This document shows positions 6,975 through 13,871 of a stretch of 21,540 nt of DNA, one piece after another. Under the pieces are notes generated by a model. That model saw nothing but the letters and a program-made list of their open reading frames with translations, was not told the origin of the DNA and made no database searches. How positions within the stretch are numbered: the first letter of the stretch is position 1; the number at the start of each line of letters is the position of its first letter. This DNA comes from Fibrobacter succinogenes (GTDB taxonomy: Bacteria > Fibrobacterota > Fibrobacteria > Fibrobacterales > CADBQJ01): positions 1 through 21,540 of the forward strand of contig CADBQJ010000220.1 of NCBI GenBank assembly GCA_902796785.1, read 5' to 3'. Made by a program: the position numbers and the translations under genes.

Positions 6975-8297
6975 CTAGAAGGAGTAGGTGGCCGAGACGC
7001 GGGAGATCCAGAGACGGCCGCCCTGGAAGGGGTTGCGGTAGAGGAAGTCCTCGGCCATCACGACGTCGATCTTCAGCTTTTCCTCGACGTTGATGCCCCA
7101 GCCCCAGCCGATCTGGTCGGAGAGGGTGCCGTCGCCGGTGGGGTTGGTCATCCAGAAGTTGCCTTCGCTCTTCATGCTGCCCTGGCAGAAGGCCATGTCC
7201 TTGCCGTTGGCGTCCTTCCCGCCGTATTCGTCGCCGTCCTGGCAGTCGACGTAGGCGATCACCTTGCGGCCGCCGACGCGCACGACGAACCAGTCCCAGA
7301 AGACGTTGCGTTCGATGCCGAAGCTCAGGACGCCGCCGGTGGTGGTGACCACGTCGGTGCCGGGATAGCTGCCGTTGGCCGCGTTGTAGACGACGGAGCC
7401 GTCGTCGGCGACGGAGAAGCCTTCGGTGGAGGTGTTGTGGTAGAAGCCTTCCAGGCCCAGCCAGAAGAAGCCGCGGTCCATGGCCATGTTGACGCCCATG
7501 CCGGCGCCGACGTTCAGGTCTTCCATGCCGTCGCCCGCCTGGATGTAGGAGGCTTCGACTTCGGGCACCAGTTCGCCGTTGATCTGCTCGATGGTCGAGA
7601 AGAGGCGGCCCTTGCCCCACCAGCTGAATTCGCCGGCGTCGAAGAAGTCCTTGTCGGACTCGCCGTAGGCCACGCGGCCCAGGCCTGCGGAGACCTCGAG
7701 GTCGACGTCTTCGTTCACCTGCCAGTTGACGCCCAGGTCGAACTTGACGATCGAGGCGAAGGCGAGCGAGTTGGTTTCGTAGTTCTGCTGGGGAATGGCG
7801 CCGTCCTGCATGCCGACGTAGATGTGCGCGGCGTAGAGGTTGCCGGAGGGGGTGGAGCCGCCCAGGAAGCCGTCGAAGTTGGTGGTCAGCTCGGGCAGCG
7901 GAACGAGGGAGTCGCCCTGCGAGGTGGGGAGGATCACCTTGTCGGGGAGGAGGGAGGCCCAGGAGTCGGTGCGGTTGAAGACGCCGCCGATGGTGATGCG
8001 GGGGTCGCGGGAGTCTTCGCCGCCCAGGGGAAGGGAGAAGATGCCGCCGAACCAGGGCGAGGGGTCGACGTTGCGGCCGCCGGCGACGAGGGCGTTTTCG
8101 TCGATCGTGCCCAGTTCGCCGATCAGGTAGTTGGGGTAGATCCCGATGTTGGCGGGGTTGTCGAAAATGCTGACGTCGTCCATGATGAACTTCGCCGTCT
8201 TGCCCATCGCCCCGATGCGGGCGTCGGTGGCGAAGGCCACGGTGGAAAAGCCGAGAAGGGCGGCGGCCGCCAGGATTTTTGTATCTGCAAAACGCAT
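6975..8297 (-). CDS. Putative outer-membrane beta-barrel protein
   Basis: The 440-residue protein has a clear Sec signal peptide (about 1-23, cleavage after AFA). A long region of alternating, Gly- and aromatic-rich strands ends in RVSATYSF, and a terminal Phe is the usual BamA recognition signature of barrels. Segments such as IVKFDLGVNWQVNEDVDLEV and GAGMGVNMAMDRGFFWLGLE look like amphipathic strands. The first mature residues (RIGAMGKTAKFIMDDVSIFDNPANI) resemble the plug-like start of FadL/PorV-type barrels, but I cannot place it in a named family. Two Cys flank an Asp/Gly-rich loop (DCQDGDEYGG ... FCQG). The start has a good RBS (AGGGGAA). The preceding gap (8298-8370) after the terminator is A+T-rich and presumably holds its own promoter, with no hexamer pair I can defend. 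Confidence 0.8.
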   Translation of the reverse strand: MRFADTKILAAAALLGFSTVAFATDARIGAMGKTAKFIMDDVSIFDNPANIGIYPNYLIGELGTIDENALVAGGRNVDPSPWFGGIFSLPLGGEDSRDPRITIGGVFNRTDSWASLLPDKVILPTSQGDSLVPLPELTTNFDGFLGGSTPSGNLYAAHIYVGMQDGAIPQQNYETNSLAFASIVKFDLGVNWQVNEDVDLEVSAGLGRVAYGESDKDFFDAGEFSWWGKGRLFSTIEQINGELVPEVEASYIQAGDGMEDLNVGAGMGVNMAMDRGFFWLGLEGFYHNTSTEGFSVADDGSVVYNAANGSYPGTDVVTTTGGVLSFGIERNVFWDWFVVRVGGRKVIAYVDCQDGDEYGGKDANGKDMAFCQGSMKSEGNFWMTNPTGDGTLSDQIGWGWGINVEEKLKIDVVMAEDFLYRNPFQGGRLWISRVSATYSF

Positions 8298-8370
8298 CTG
8301 TATTCCCCTATGGTTAGCGCTTCGAGCGCGTCTACGTCCAATTTAACTAAAAAATCCGCGAAACGGAACG

Positions 8371-8397
8371 AAAAAAGGCCTCCCGGAGGAGGCCTTT
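8371..8397 (-). terminator. Rho-independent terminator of the exb operon
   Basis: On the minus strand a perfect 10-bp stem, AAAGGCCTCC pairing with GGAGGCCTTT (8388-8397 with 8374-8383), closes a 4-nt loop. It is followed by an uninterrupted run of T residues (8376-8371). It starts about 20 nt after the stop codon of the AgmX-type transducer gene. This is a textbook intrinsic terminator and marks the end of the exbB-exbD-exbD-transducer unit. Confidence 0.93.
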
Positions 8398-8416
8398 GGA
8401 TTTCGAACCGTTCGGC

Positions 8417-9376
8417 TTATTCGGTGAAGGTGAACGGAATCGTCACCGTCGTGTTGCCGGACTTGATCTTTTCGAAGACGAAGGAGCTCTTCACCTTCTG
8501 CATGATCTCCTTGTCGAACGCGCCCACGCCGGTGGTCGAGCTCACGATGGAGATCTGGATGATCTGTCCGCCGGGGGCGATGGTGAACCGCAGGGTCACC
8601 TTGCCGTTGAAGCCGGGGTTGGACTTGAGGTACTTGTTGTAGATGTACCGCAGACCGGGGGTGCGCGCGTTGACGACGCGCATGACTTCGGCCTTGGAAC
8701 GGCTTCCGCCGCCGTCGCCCCAGTCGATGTCCTTGGAGGAAGGAGCCTTGATCTTGCCCTTGGCCTTGGTGCTGATGCTGCCGCCGCCGCCGCCGAGCAG
8801 ACCGCCCAGCATGTCGCCGATGCCGCCCGAGCCGCCTTCGGCGTACCCGTCGTTGAAACCGGCGTCGGCCTTGCCCTTGCGTCCGCCGAGCTTGGTTTCG
8901 CCCGTCTTCTGCAGGCCGGCCACGTTCTTCAGCACCTTGTCCATGTCCTTCGCGAACTTCGCGTTGTTGGTCAGGTTGTAGGCGCTGAAGCCGGACTTGC
9001 TGGTCGCGGTGGTGAGAAGCTTGAGGACGCCGCGGCTCTGAGGCGCGTTGGGCTGGCCCTTGCCGCGCTGCTTGCCGCCGCCGCCAGCCTGCTTGCGCTT
9101 CTTCTGGCTTTCGTCCTTCTTCTTCTCTTCCTTCTTCTCTTCCTTCTTCTCTTCTTCGATCTTCATCGTGGCGGTCAGTTCTTCCTGGCCCTCTTCGTCG
9201 AACATGATTTCGTCGACGACGAGTTCCACGGTGGCGAACCAGAGACCGCAGATGAGAGCGACCACGAGACCGATGGCTCCGTAGCGGGCGACGCGGTCGT
9301 CCGTTTCGGGCATCAGGGCTACGGTGAGTTCGTCCTGAACAGGTTTGCCTTTCTTGGCTTTTTTCGCTTCTGCCAT
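8417..9376 (-). CDS. TonB-like energy transducer with AgmX/PglI-type C-terminal domain
   Basis: The 319-residue protein has a short cytoplasmic N terminus and a single membrane helix (about 33-54). A Lys/Glu repeat region (74-95, built from EEKK units) and a Gly-rich linker (97-101 and 182-199) follow. The C-terminal domain (about 228-319) begins VMRVVNARTPGLRYIYNKYL and contains KVTLRFTIAPGGQIIQISIV. This domain is the AgmX/PglI C-terminal (TonB-like) fold: R-x-L/Y near the start, then G-x-V-x-(L/V)-x-F-x-I-x-x-x-G. By analogy it would span the periplasm and pass ExbB/ExbD-derived force to an outer-membrane partner. The preceding genes encode ExbB and two ExbD proteins, and a terminator follows. 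The partner is unknown; the barrel gene just downstream is a candidate by position only. The start has an AAGGAG site 7 nt upstream. Confidence 0.88.
   Translation of the reverse strand: MAEAKKAKKGKPVQDELTVALMPETDDRVARYGAIGLVVALICGLWFATVELVVDEIMFDEEGQEELTATMKIEEEKKEEKKEEKKKDESQKKRKQAGGGGKQRGKGQPNAPQSRGVLKLLTTATSKSGFSAYNLTNNAKFAKDMDKVLKNVAGLQKTGETKLGGRKGKADAGFNDGYAEGGSGGIGDMLGGLLGGGGGSISTKAKGKIKAPSSKDIDWGDGGGSRSKAEVMRVVNARTPGLRYIYNKYLKSNPGFNGKVTLRFTIAPGGQIIQISIVSSTTGVGAFDKEIMQKVKSSFVFEKIKSGNTTVTIPFTFTE
9115..9156 (-). repeat. In-frame 12-bp tandem repeat coding for EEKK units
   Basis: Two exact adjacent copies of the 12-bp unit CCTTCTTCTCTT on the plus strand (9130-9141 and 9142-9153), plus a flanking imperfect copy with a 3-bp insertion (9115-9129), encode E-E-K-K repeats in the periplasmic linker of the transducer. 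Because the unit is a multiple of three, gain or loss of copies would change linker length without a frameshift. Confidence 0.85.
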
Positions 9377-9387
9377 GTTGGGACTCC

Positions 9388-9876
9388 TTATTCAGCGTTT
9401 CGCTGCATCACAGCGAACTTGACGTTGCCGTACCCGGAGAAACCGCAGGAGGCCATGGTCTTGTACATCACGTCGTAGCTGATGTTCTTGTCCAGCTGGA
9501 CGATGACGGCGCCGGGACCTTCGGCCCCGCCGGTCGCCATCGCGGCCTTCTTTTCGTCTTCCCGCTTGGCCTTGAGGGCTTCCACCATGGGCTGGACGAA
9601 GAGAGAGTCCTGCTGGGCGACCAGGTCGGTCTCGATCACGGCCGTGTTGTCGACCAGGATCTGGTTGTTGTCGACCACGACGGAGAGCATGACTTCCTGG
9701 ACGGTCTTCTGGGAGGACGAGTTGGGCAGCTGGAGGTTGTCCGCCTGCGTGAGCAGGTTGCCTTCGGCGTCCATGTTCTTCAGAAGGAAGACCAGGATGA
9801 TGGTCATGGCGTCCATCAGGGAGGTGATGTTCAGGTCGTCGCTGCCACCACCGAACGAACGAGGTTTGCGCGGCAT
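9388..9876 (-). CDS. exbD: ExbD/TolR-type biopolymer transport protein (canonical copy)
   Basis: The 162-residue protein has a short cytoplasmic start, one membrane helix (about 17-34) and a periplasmic domain. The helix reads NITSLMDAMTIILVFLL and keeps the conserved Asp (D22) that carries proton flow in ExbD/TolR/MotB-type stators. The periplasmic domain ends VIVQLDKNISYDVMYKTMAS...VKFAVMQ, matching the ExbD pattern of a buried strand followed by a helix. It is slightly longer than typical ExbD (about 140), with a charged insertion (EALKAKREDEKKAA, 99-112). An RBS (GGGAGG) sits in the end of the upstream exbD paralogue; 3 nt separate the genes. It forms a complex with the ExbB and transducer encoded beside it. 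Confidence 0.93.
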   Translation of the reverse strand: MPRKPRSFGGGSDDLNITSLMDAMTIILVFLLKNMDAEGNLLTQADNLQLPNSSSQKTVQEVMLSVVVDNNQILVDNTAVIETDLVAQQDSLFVQPMVEALKAKREDEKKAAMATGGAEGPGAVIVQLDKNISYDVMYKTMASCGFSGYGNVKFAVMQRNAE

Positions 9877-9879
9877 GTC

Positions 9880-10815
9880 TTAGCCTCCCAGCTTGGCCAG
9901 TTGAATGTTCCAGAAACCGGATTCGCGAGCGGCGTCCATCACCTGGATGATCTTGTCGAAGGGGATTTCGTCGCCGGCGAACACGATGATGTTGTCCGCG
10001 TCGGGAAGGTCGATGAAGCGGTTGTGGATGCCCACGAGCACCTTCGCCAGTTCGTCGTAGGCGCTGCGCCAGTCTTCGTAGACCGCGCCGAAGTCGTCCA
10101 CGGCGGGACCGGCGGCCGAGCCCAGCTTCCGCACCGAGTTTTCGCGGAGGGTCTGCACCGCCATGCCGGGGTGCAGCTGCGACTTGCTCGTGTAGAATTC
10201 CAGGTTGCCGTCGACGTAGGCGGAGTCGCTCGCGTTGTAGACGGAGCGGAGCAGACGGGCGGGGTCGCCGAAGACCTCTTCCTCGCTGTTCGCGCCTTCC
10301 GTGGAACGGGCGGCCATGATGATCGCTTCCTTCTGCGCGACGCGCTTCTCGCCCTTGGCGTAGGTGTCGGGAATGGGAGTTCCGTCGAGGCACTTGGCCT
10401 GCCCGCCGGAGAAGCTCTTGTCCTGGACCCACTTGTGCCCGCCCGTCGCGGCAGCTTCGTTGATGTAGCGAATCTGGTAGCGGGGGTGGTAGCGGAAGTT
10501 GTCGCCGGTCTGGCAGCGGTATTCGATGATCTCGTCGGCGAAGATCTTCGGCATGGAACCGCCGCGCGCCCAGATTTCCAGATAGTCGTTGCCGACCGCG
10601 ACCGAAAGGTTCAGCGCCTGGTCGTCGACTTCGGGCGGTGCGCCGTCCGCGTTCATCATCGAACGTTCCGGCATGTTGATTTCAACCACCGCGAGCTTCT
10701 GGAAGCTGGCCATGCTCAGCAGAATCGGAATCAGAACGGTCATGAGCGCCATAACCGGGAGCAAGTCCAGGTTGGGAGCGTCCGCGACTCCGTTCTTTTT
10801 GCGTTTGGATGCCAT
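9880..10815 (-). CDS. Aberrant, enlarged ExbD-family protein
   Basis: The 311-residue protein is about twice the usual ExbD size. It has a basic N terminus (MASKRKKNG), one membrane helix (about 18-37, LLPVMALMTVLIPILLSMAS), and a C terminus with the ExbD-like ending NIIVFAGDEIPFDKIIQVMDAAR. Aligned by eye with the neighbouring ExbD, the position of the conserved transmembrane Asp is Ala23. The nearest acidic residue is Asp17, six positions earlier. About 150 extra residues (roughly 100-250) lie between the first periplasmic strand and the C-terminal strand/helix, including two Cys (C105, C142). Such a protein is unlikely to conduct protons by the usual route and may be a structural or regulatory stator subunit. 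RBS AGGAGG lies 8 nt before the ATG. ExbD family membership is inferred from topology, ends and operon context. Confidence 0.82.
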   Translation of the reverse strand: MASKRKKNGVADAPNLDLLPVMALMTVLIPILLSMASFQKLAVVEINMPERSMMNADGAPPEVDDQALNLSVAVGNDYLEIWARGGSMPKIFADEIIEYRCQTGDNFRYHPRYQIRYINEAAATGGHKWVQDKSFSGGQAKCLDGTPIPDTYAKGEKRVAQKEAIIMAARSTEGANSEEEVFGDPARLLRSVYNASDSAYVDGNLEFYTSKSQLHPGMAVQTLRENSVRKLGSAAGPAVDDFGAVYEDWRSAYDELAKVLVGIHNRFIDLPDADNIIVFAGDEIPFDKIIQVMDAARESGFWNIQLAKLGG

Positions 10816-10833
10816 GGATGATGCCTCCTGTTC

Positions 10834-10849
10834 TCGGTGAATTCACCGA
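10834..10849. repeat. Perfect 16-bp palindrome between exbB and the large exbD
   Basis: TCGGTGAATTCACCGA is an exact inverted repeat with a centre at GAATTC. It lies in the 34-bp gap between the exbB stop and the RBS of the next gene (AGGAGG, 10824-10829). In RNA it could fold into a 6-bp stem with an AATT loop only a few bases from the RBS. It could be a protein-binding operator, an mRNA-stabilising hairpin or a translation-tuning element. Confidence 0.6.
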
Positions 10850-11476
10850 TTAGAGGATGTGCATGATCTTCAGGGACTTTTCTTCCATCTCTTCGACGAG
10901 ACGAGTGGCCTGGAGCGTCAGGTAGCCGTTGCAGACCAGCAGCGGAATGGCGACGCAAAGACCGAGGAAGGTGGTGGCCATGGCGACCGAAATACCGTTG
11001 GCGAGCGCGGTGGGGCGCTGGGCGGCGGGGAGGTTGGCCACGGCGTCGAACGCGAAGATCAGACCGTAGATGGTGCCCATCAGGCCCGTCAGGGTGGAGA
11101 CGTTGGCCATGACCACGATCAGGTTGATGTAGCGGGTGAGACGGGGGGCTTCGGTGAGGAAGACTTCGTCGAGGGCGTCGGTCATGCCCTTTTCGCCCTT
11201 GTCGCGGTTCTTCAGGATCGCGTAGACGCACTTGGCCAGGGGGATGGTCTTGTTCTGCGCGTAGGAGGTGGCTTCGGCAATCTTCTCGCCCTTGAGGAGG
11301 TTGGAGAGATTGGTCATGAATTCCTTGCGGCCCTTGGCGGACTTCATCACGATGTACATGAAGCGTTCGACCACGATGGCGGCCGCGATGCCGCCGGCGG
11401 CGAGAATGATCCACATGAAAATGAAGCCGGTTTCGCTGGGGGCAAAGCCGTGGATGATCATCTTGATAACGCCCAT
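10850..11476 (-). CDS. exbB: ExbB/TolQ/MotA-family proton channel protein
   Basis: The 208-residue protein has three predicted membrane helices: an N-terminal helix (about 18-44), then the conserved pair. The family signature MANVSTLTGLMGTIYGLIFAF (about 123-143) and GISVAMATTFLGLCVAIPLL (161-180) are the two pore-lining helices of ExbB, with the cytoplasmic helical region between helices 1 and 2. ExbB pentamers enclose ExbD and use proton-motive force to drive a TonB-like transducer. It is the first gene of the exbB-exbD-exbD-transducer unit and has a strong RBS (AAGGAGA, about 6-7 nt before the ATG). It could equally be called TolQ-like, but no pal/tolB genes are nearby. Confidence 0.95.
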   Translation of the reverse strand: MGVIKMIIHGFAPSETGFIFMWIILAAGGIAAAIVVERFMYIVMKSAKGRKEFMTNLSNLLKGEKIAEATSYAQNKTIPLAKCVYAILKNRDKGEKGMTDALDEVFLTEAPRLTRYINLIVVMANVSTLTGLMGTIYGLIFAFDAVANLPAAQRPTALANGISVAMATTFLGLCVAIPLLVCNGYLTLQATRLVEEMEEKSLKIMHIL

Positions 11477-11525
11477 TGAAAGTCTCCTTGTTTAGGCGAG
11501 GGGTGTTTTTGCGGATCTCCCGATC

Positions 11526-11555
11526 CTGTTAGAACGCATTAAATCTATCCTTCAA
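11526..11555 (-). promoter_or_regulatory. Candidate promoter upstream of exbB
   Basis: In the 135-bp gap between the kinase stop and exbB, the minus strand carries TTGAAG (11550-11555) and, 18 nt further, TAACAG (11526-11531). These partly match -35 and -10 consensus elements and would start transcription about 45-50 nt before the exbB ATG. The match is weak. Support comes mainly from the A+T-rich gap and the operon boundary. A short GC-poor hairpin with a T run (11583-11600) just after the kinase stop could be a weak terminator of the upstream operon. Confidence 0.27.
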
Positions 11556-11611
11556 AGCCGGAATACCGAAGGTCGCACGTGTAAAAAGTGCTGGAACACT
11601 GGGTAAAGAAA

Positions 11612-12604
11612 CTAAAGTCCGGCTCTGGCGGAGTTTCTGTGGCGGACGAGCCGCTCCCAGGTCTCGCGCGGGAGGTGGGCCCCCACGACGCGGACGATTT
11701 CGGAACCCACGAGATTGGCGAAATCGGCCGCGGACTGCAGGGTTTCGCCCGAAAGGACGCCGGCGAGGAAGCCGGAGGCCCAGAGGTCCCCCGCTCCCGT
11801 GGTGTCGACCGCCTCGACGGGGATCCCGCGGGAGACCACGCGGCGGTCGCCGCGCGCCACGAGCGCCCCTTCGGCGCCCAGCTTCACCACGGCGAGGGGC
11901 GCCATGCGGGCCATCTCCTCGAGGGCCTCGCCGGCGGACTTGCCCGTGAAGGCCTTCGCCTCGTCCTCGTTGGCGATTAATATATCCACGTTTTTCATCG
12001 CCTCGGCGAAGAGGTCGCCGCAGGCCTCCACGCACTGCCAGGCGGAGAGGTCGAGCGAGATCCGCGTGCCGCGCTCGGCGGCCATGGCCACGACGCGGCG
12101 GAACGCCGGCGCGTTGAAGGCGAGGTAGCCCTCCAGGTGGAGCAGGTCGGCGGAGTCGAAGAAGGCGTCGGAGAGGTGCTCCGGCGCGAGACGCCCCGAG
12201 ACCTCGAGCGCGGTGAACATCGAGCGCTGCGCGTCGGGGGTGATGACCGAAAGGCAGGTGCCCGTGCGCGCGCCCTCGACGCGGACGAGGGAGCCCTCGA
12301 CGCCGCGCGAGCGGAGCGAGGCGGCGAAGAACTCGCCGCGGGCGTCGTCGCCCACGCAGCCCAGGAAGCGGCACTTCGCCCCCAGGAAGGAGAGCCCGAC
12401 GATCGTGTTGCAGGCCGAGCCTCCCGAGACCTGCTCGGGCGCGGCGGGAATCTCCGCGAGCATCGCGTCGATCTCCGCGGCGTCCACGTTGACCATGCCG
12501 CCGGGGCGCGTTCCCCTGCGTTCGGGCCAGCCCGCGTCCACGCGGACCAGCAGGTCCACCAGCGCGGAACCCGCGCTCACAACGGTCTTTTCGTTCAGCG
12601 CCAT
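11612..12604 (-). CDS. PfkB-family carbohydrate/nucleoside kinase (adenosine kinase-like)
   Basis: The 330-residue cytoplasmic kinase is of the ribokinase/PfkB superfamily. Visible motifs: substrate-side GGSACNTIVGLSFLG (61-75), LIANEDEA (209-216), KLGAEGAL (241-248) and the catalytic anion hole/base motif DTTGAGDLWASGFL (267-280, Asp273 being the expected base). The pattern GGSACNT plus an N-terminal lid segment (PGGMVNVDAAEI) is closer to the adenosine kinase-like bacterial group than to 1-phosphofructokinase, but the substrate cannot be told from sequence alone. It is the last gene of the long right-hand operon. Its ATG overlaps the end of the rhomboid gene by 10 bp and has a GAGGAG site upstream. 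Confidence 0.9.
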   Translation of the reverse strand: MALNEKTVVSAGSALVDLLVRVDAGWPERRGTRPGGMVNVDAAEIDAMLAEIPAAPEQVSGGSACNTIVGLSFLGAKCRFLGCVGDDARGEFFAASLRSRGVEGSLVRVEGARTGTCLSVITPDAQRSMFTALEVSGRLAPEHLSDAFFDSADLLHLEGYLAFNAPAFRRVVAMAAERGTRISLDLSAWQCVEACGDLFAEAMKNVDILIANEDEAKAFTGKSAGEALEEMARMAPLAVVKLGAEGALVARGDRRVVSRGIPVEAVDTTGAGDLWASGFLAGVLSGETLQSAADFANLVGSEIVRVVGAHLPRETWERLVRHRNSARAGL

Positions 12605-13374
12605 CTCTGGTACTCCTCCTTTTCGCGGCGCCGGCGCTCGCTTTCGGCGAGCAGCGCCGCCCTCTCTCCGGGCGTCAGGCTGTCGATGCCGCGCTCGGAG
12701 ATCTTGCGCAGCAACGCGTCGAGGTCGATCGGCTCGGCGGCGGCGCCGCGGGAGCGCAGCTTCGCGGCCAGGCGCGAGAACAACGAGGGGCGCAGGCGGG
12801 AACGCAGGAAGAGGCGGGCGTAGACGATGCCCGCCGCGAATCCGCCCAGGTGCGCCCAGTGCGCCACGCCGTCGCCGGTGTTCGTGGCCAGCAGGTCGAG
12901 CGCCGCGATGACCCAGACGCCCCAGCCCATCCTCATCGGGATCAGCCAGAAGAAGAGCATGCGCCTGTCGGGATAGAGCGCGCCGTAGAGGTACATCACC
13001 CCGAGGAGGGCGCCCGAGGCCCCCACGACGGAGCCCTGGTAGAAGAAGACGCTCGCGCCGCCCGCGACGAGAGCGGCGGCGAGGTAGAAGAGGACGAACC
13101 GGCGTCCGCCGAGGGTCCGCGCGACGTCGTCGCCGAAGGACCAGAGCATCAGCATGTTGAGCGCGACGTGGACGAAGTTCGCGTGGACGAAGGCGTAGGT
13201 CAGCAGCGTCCAGGGGCGGTCGCCGGCCCAGCGGGGGAAGAGCGCCAGCGACGCGAAGACGCGCAGCCCCAGCGTCCGCTCGAAGGCGCAGAGCGCGAAG
13301 ACGGCGGCGTTCAGCAGGATGATCGCGCGCAGCGCGGGGTGGAGCGAGCGGAACGGCGGGAGGAACGGGTTCAT
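12595..13374 (-). CDS. Rhomboid-family intramembrane serine protease
   Basis: The 259-residue polytopic membrane protein is of the GlpG/rhomboid family. The catalytic Ser120 lies in VVGASGALLGVMYLYG (117-132), the catalytic His175 in AHWAHLGGFAAGIV (171-184), and the oxyanion-helper region is HVALNMLMLWSFG (69-81). Six helices are plausible. A soluble C-terminal tail (about 195-259) rich in charged residues contains DLDALLRKISERGIDSLTPGERAAL, a helix pattern often seen at the end of rhomboids of Bacteroidota and relatives. Rhomboids cleave single-pass membrane proteins; the substrate here is unknown. The ATG overlaps the coaD stop (ATGA), so translation is probably coupled. The open frame extends far upstream, but that part overlaps coaD and rsmD. 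Confidence 0.94.
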   Translation of the reverse strand: MNPFLPPFRSLHPALRAIILLNAAVFALCAFERTLGLRVFASLALFPRWAGDRPWTLLTYAFVHANFVHVALNMLMLWSFGDDVARTLGGRRFVLFYLAAALVAGGASVFFYQGSVVGASGALLGVMYLYGALYPDRRMLFFWLIPMRMGWGVWVIAALDLLATNTGDGVAHWAHLGGFAAGIVYARLFLRSRLRPSLFSRLAAKLRSRGAAAEPIDLDALLRKISERGIDSLTPGERAALLAESERRRREKEEYQRWR

Positions 13375-13862
13375 CGGACGCTCTTCGCCTTTCCGGCGAC
13401 TTCGGCGGCGATCGCCTCGGGGACGAGGGCGTCGACCGGCCGGCCGTGTTCCAGCAGCTCGCGGACGAGCGACGAGGAGATCCAGCGCAGCGCGGGGTCG
13501 CAGGGAAGCCAGACCGTCTCGAAGCCGGGGGCCAGGCGGACGTTGGCCTCGTGGAGGCGCGACTCCCAGGCGAGGTCGGCCGAGTCGCGGACGCCGCGCA
13601 CCACCGCGTCGGCGCCGGTCTTGGCCGCCAGGTCGGCGATCAGGCCGTTCCAGAGCATCACCTCCGAGCGCGGCTCCAGCTCCTCGCCCAGGGCCGCGCG
13701 GATGAGCCGCACGCGCTCGTCGGGGAGGAAGAGGGGCTTCTTCCCGGGGTGGACGGCCACCGCGACGATCAGGCGGTCGCAGAGGCGGAGCGCCCGGCGG
13801 GCCAGGTCGAGGTGGCCGCGGGTGAAGGGATCGAAGCTGCCGGGGAGGATCAGGAGCGACAT
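13371..13862 (-). CDS. coaD: Phosphopantetheine adenylyltransferase
   Basis: The 163-residue protein matches CoaD in full length. It has the nucleotidyltransferase motif PGSFDPFTRGH (7-17, with the (T/H)xGH-type His17), the phosphopantetheine-side block VVRGVRDSADL (87-97) and the C-terminal ISSSLVREL (128-136). It joins ATP and 4'-phosphopantetheine to make dephospho-CoA, the penultimate step of CoA synthesis. The gene starts 9 nt after the rsmD stop with a weak RBS. The rsmD-coaD order is a common conserved pair in bacteria and supports both calls. Confidence 0.97.
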   Translation of the reverse strand: MSLLILPGSFDPFTRGHLDLARRALRLCDRLIVAVAVHPGKKPLFLPDERVRLIRAALGEELEPRSEVMLWNGLIADLAAKTGADAVVRGVRDSADLAWESRLHEANVRLAPGFETVWLPCDPALRWISSSLVRELLEHGRPVDALVPEAIAAEVAGKAKSVR

Positions 13863-13871
13863 GGCCCAAAT

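Noticed and set aside
6816..8642. 608-codon plus-strand open frame opposite the barrel gene
   Set aside because: It crosses the rho-independent terminator and three minus-strand genes or gaps; its composition is shadow-like.
9115..9156. CRISPR-like or mobile-element repeat
   Set aside because: The copies are adjacent without spacers, in frame inside a coding region, and encode EEKK. It is a coding tandem repeat.
11583..11600. Possible terminator after the PfkB-family kinase gene
   Set aside because: The stem is only 5 bp with one G-T pair, though followed by five T residues on the minus strand. Too weak to list as a separate feature.
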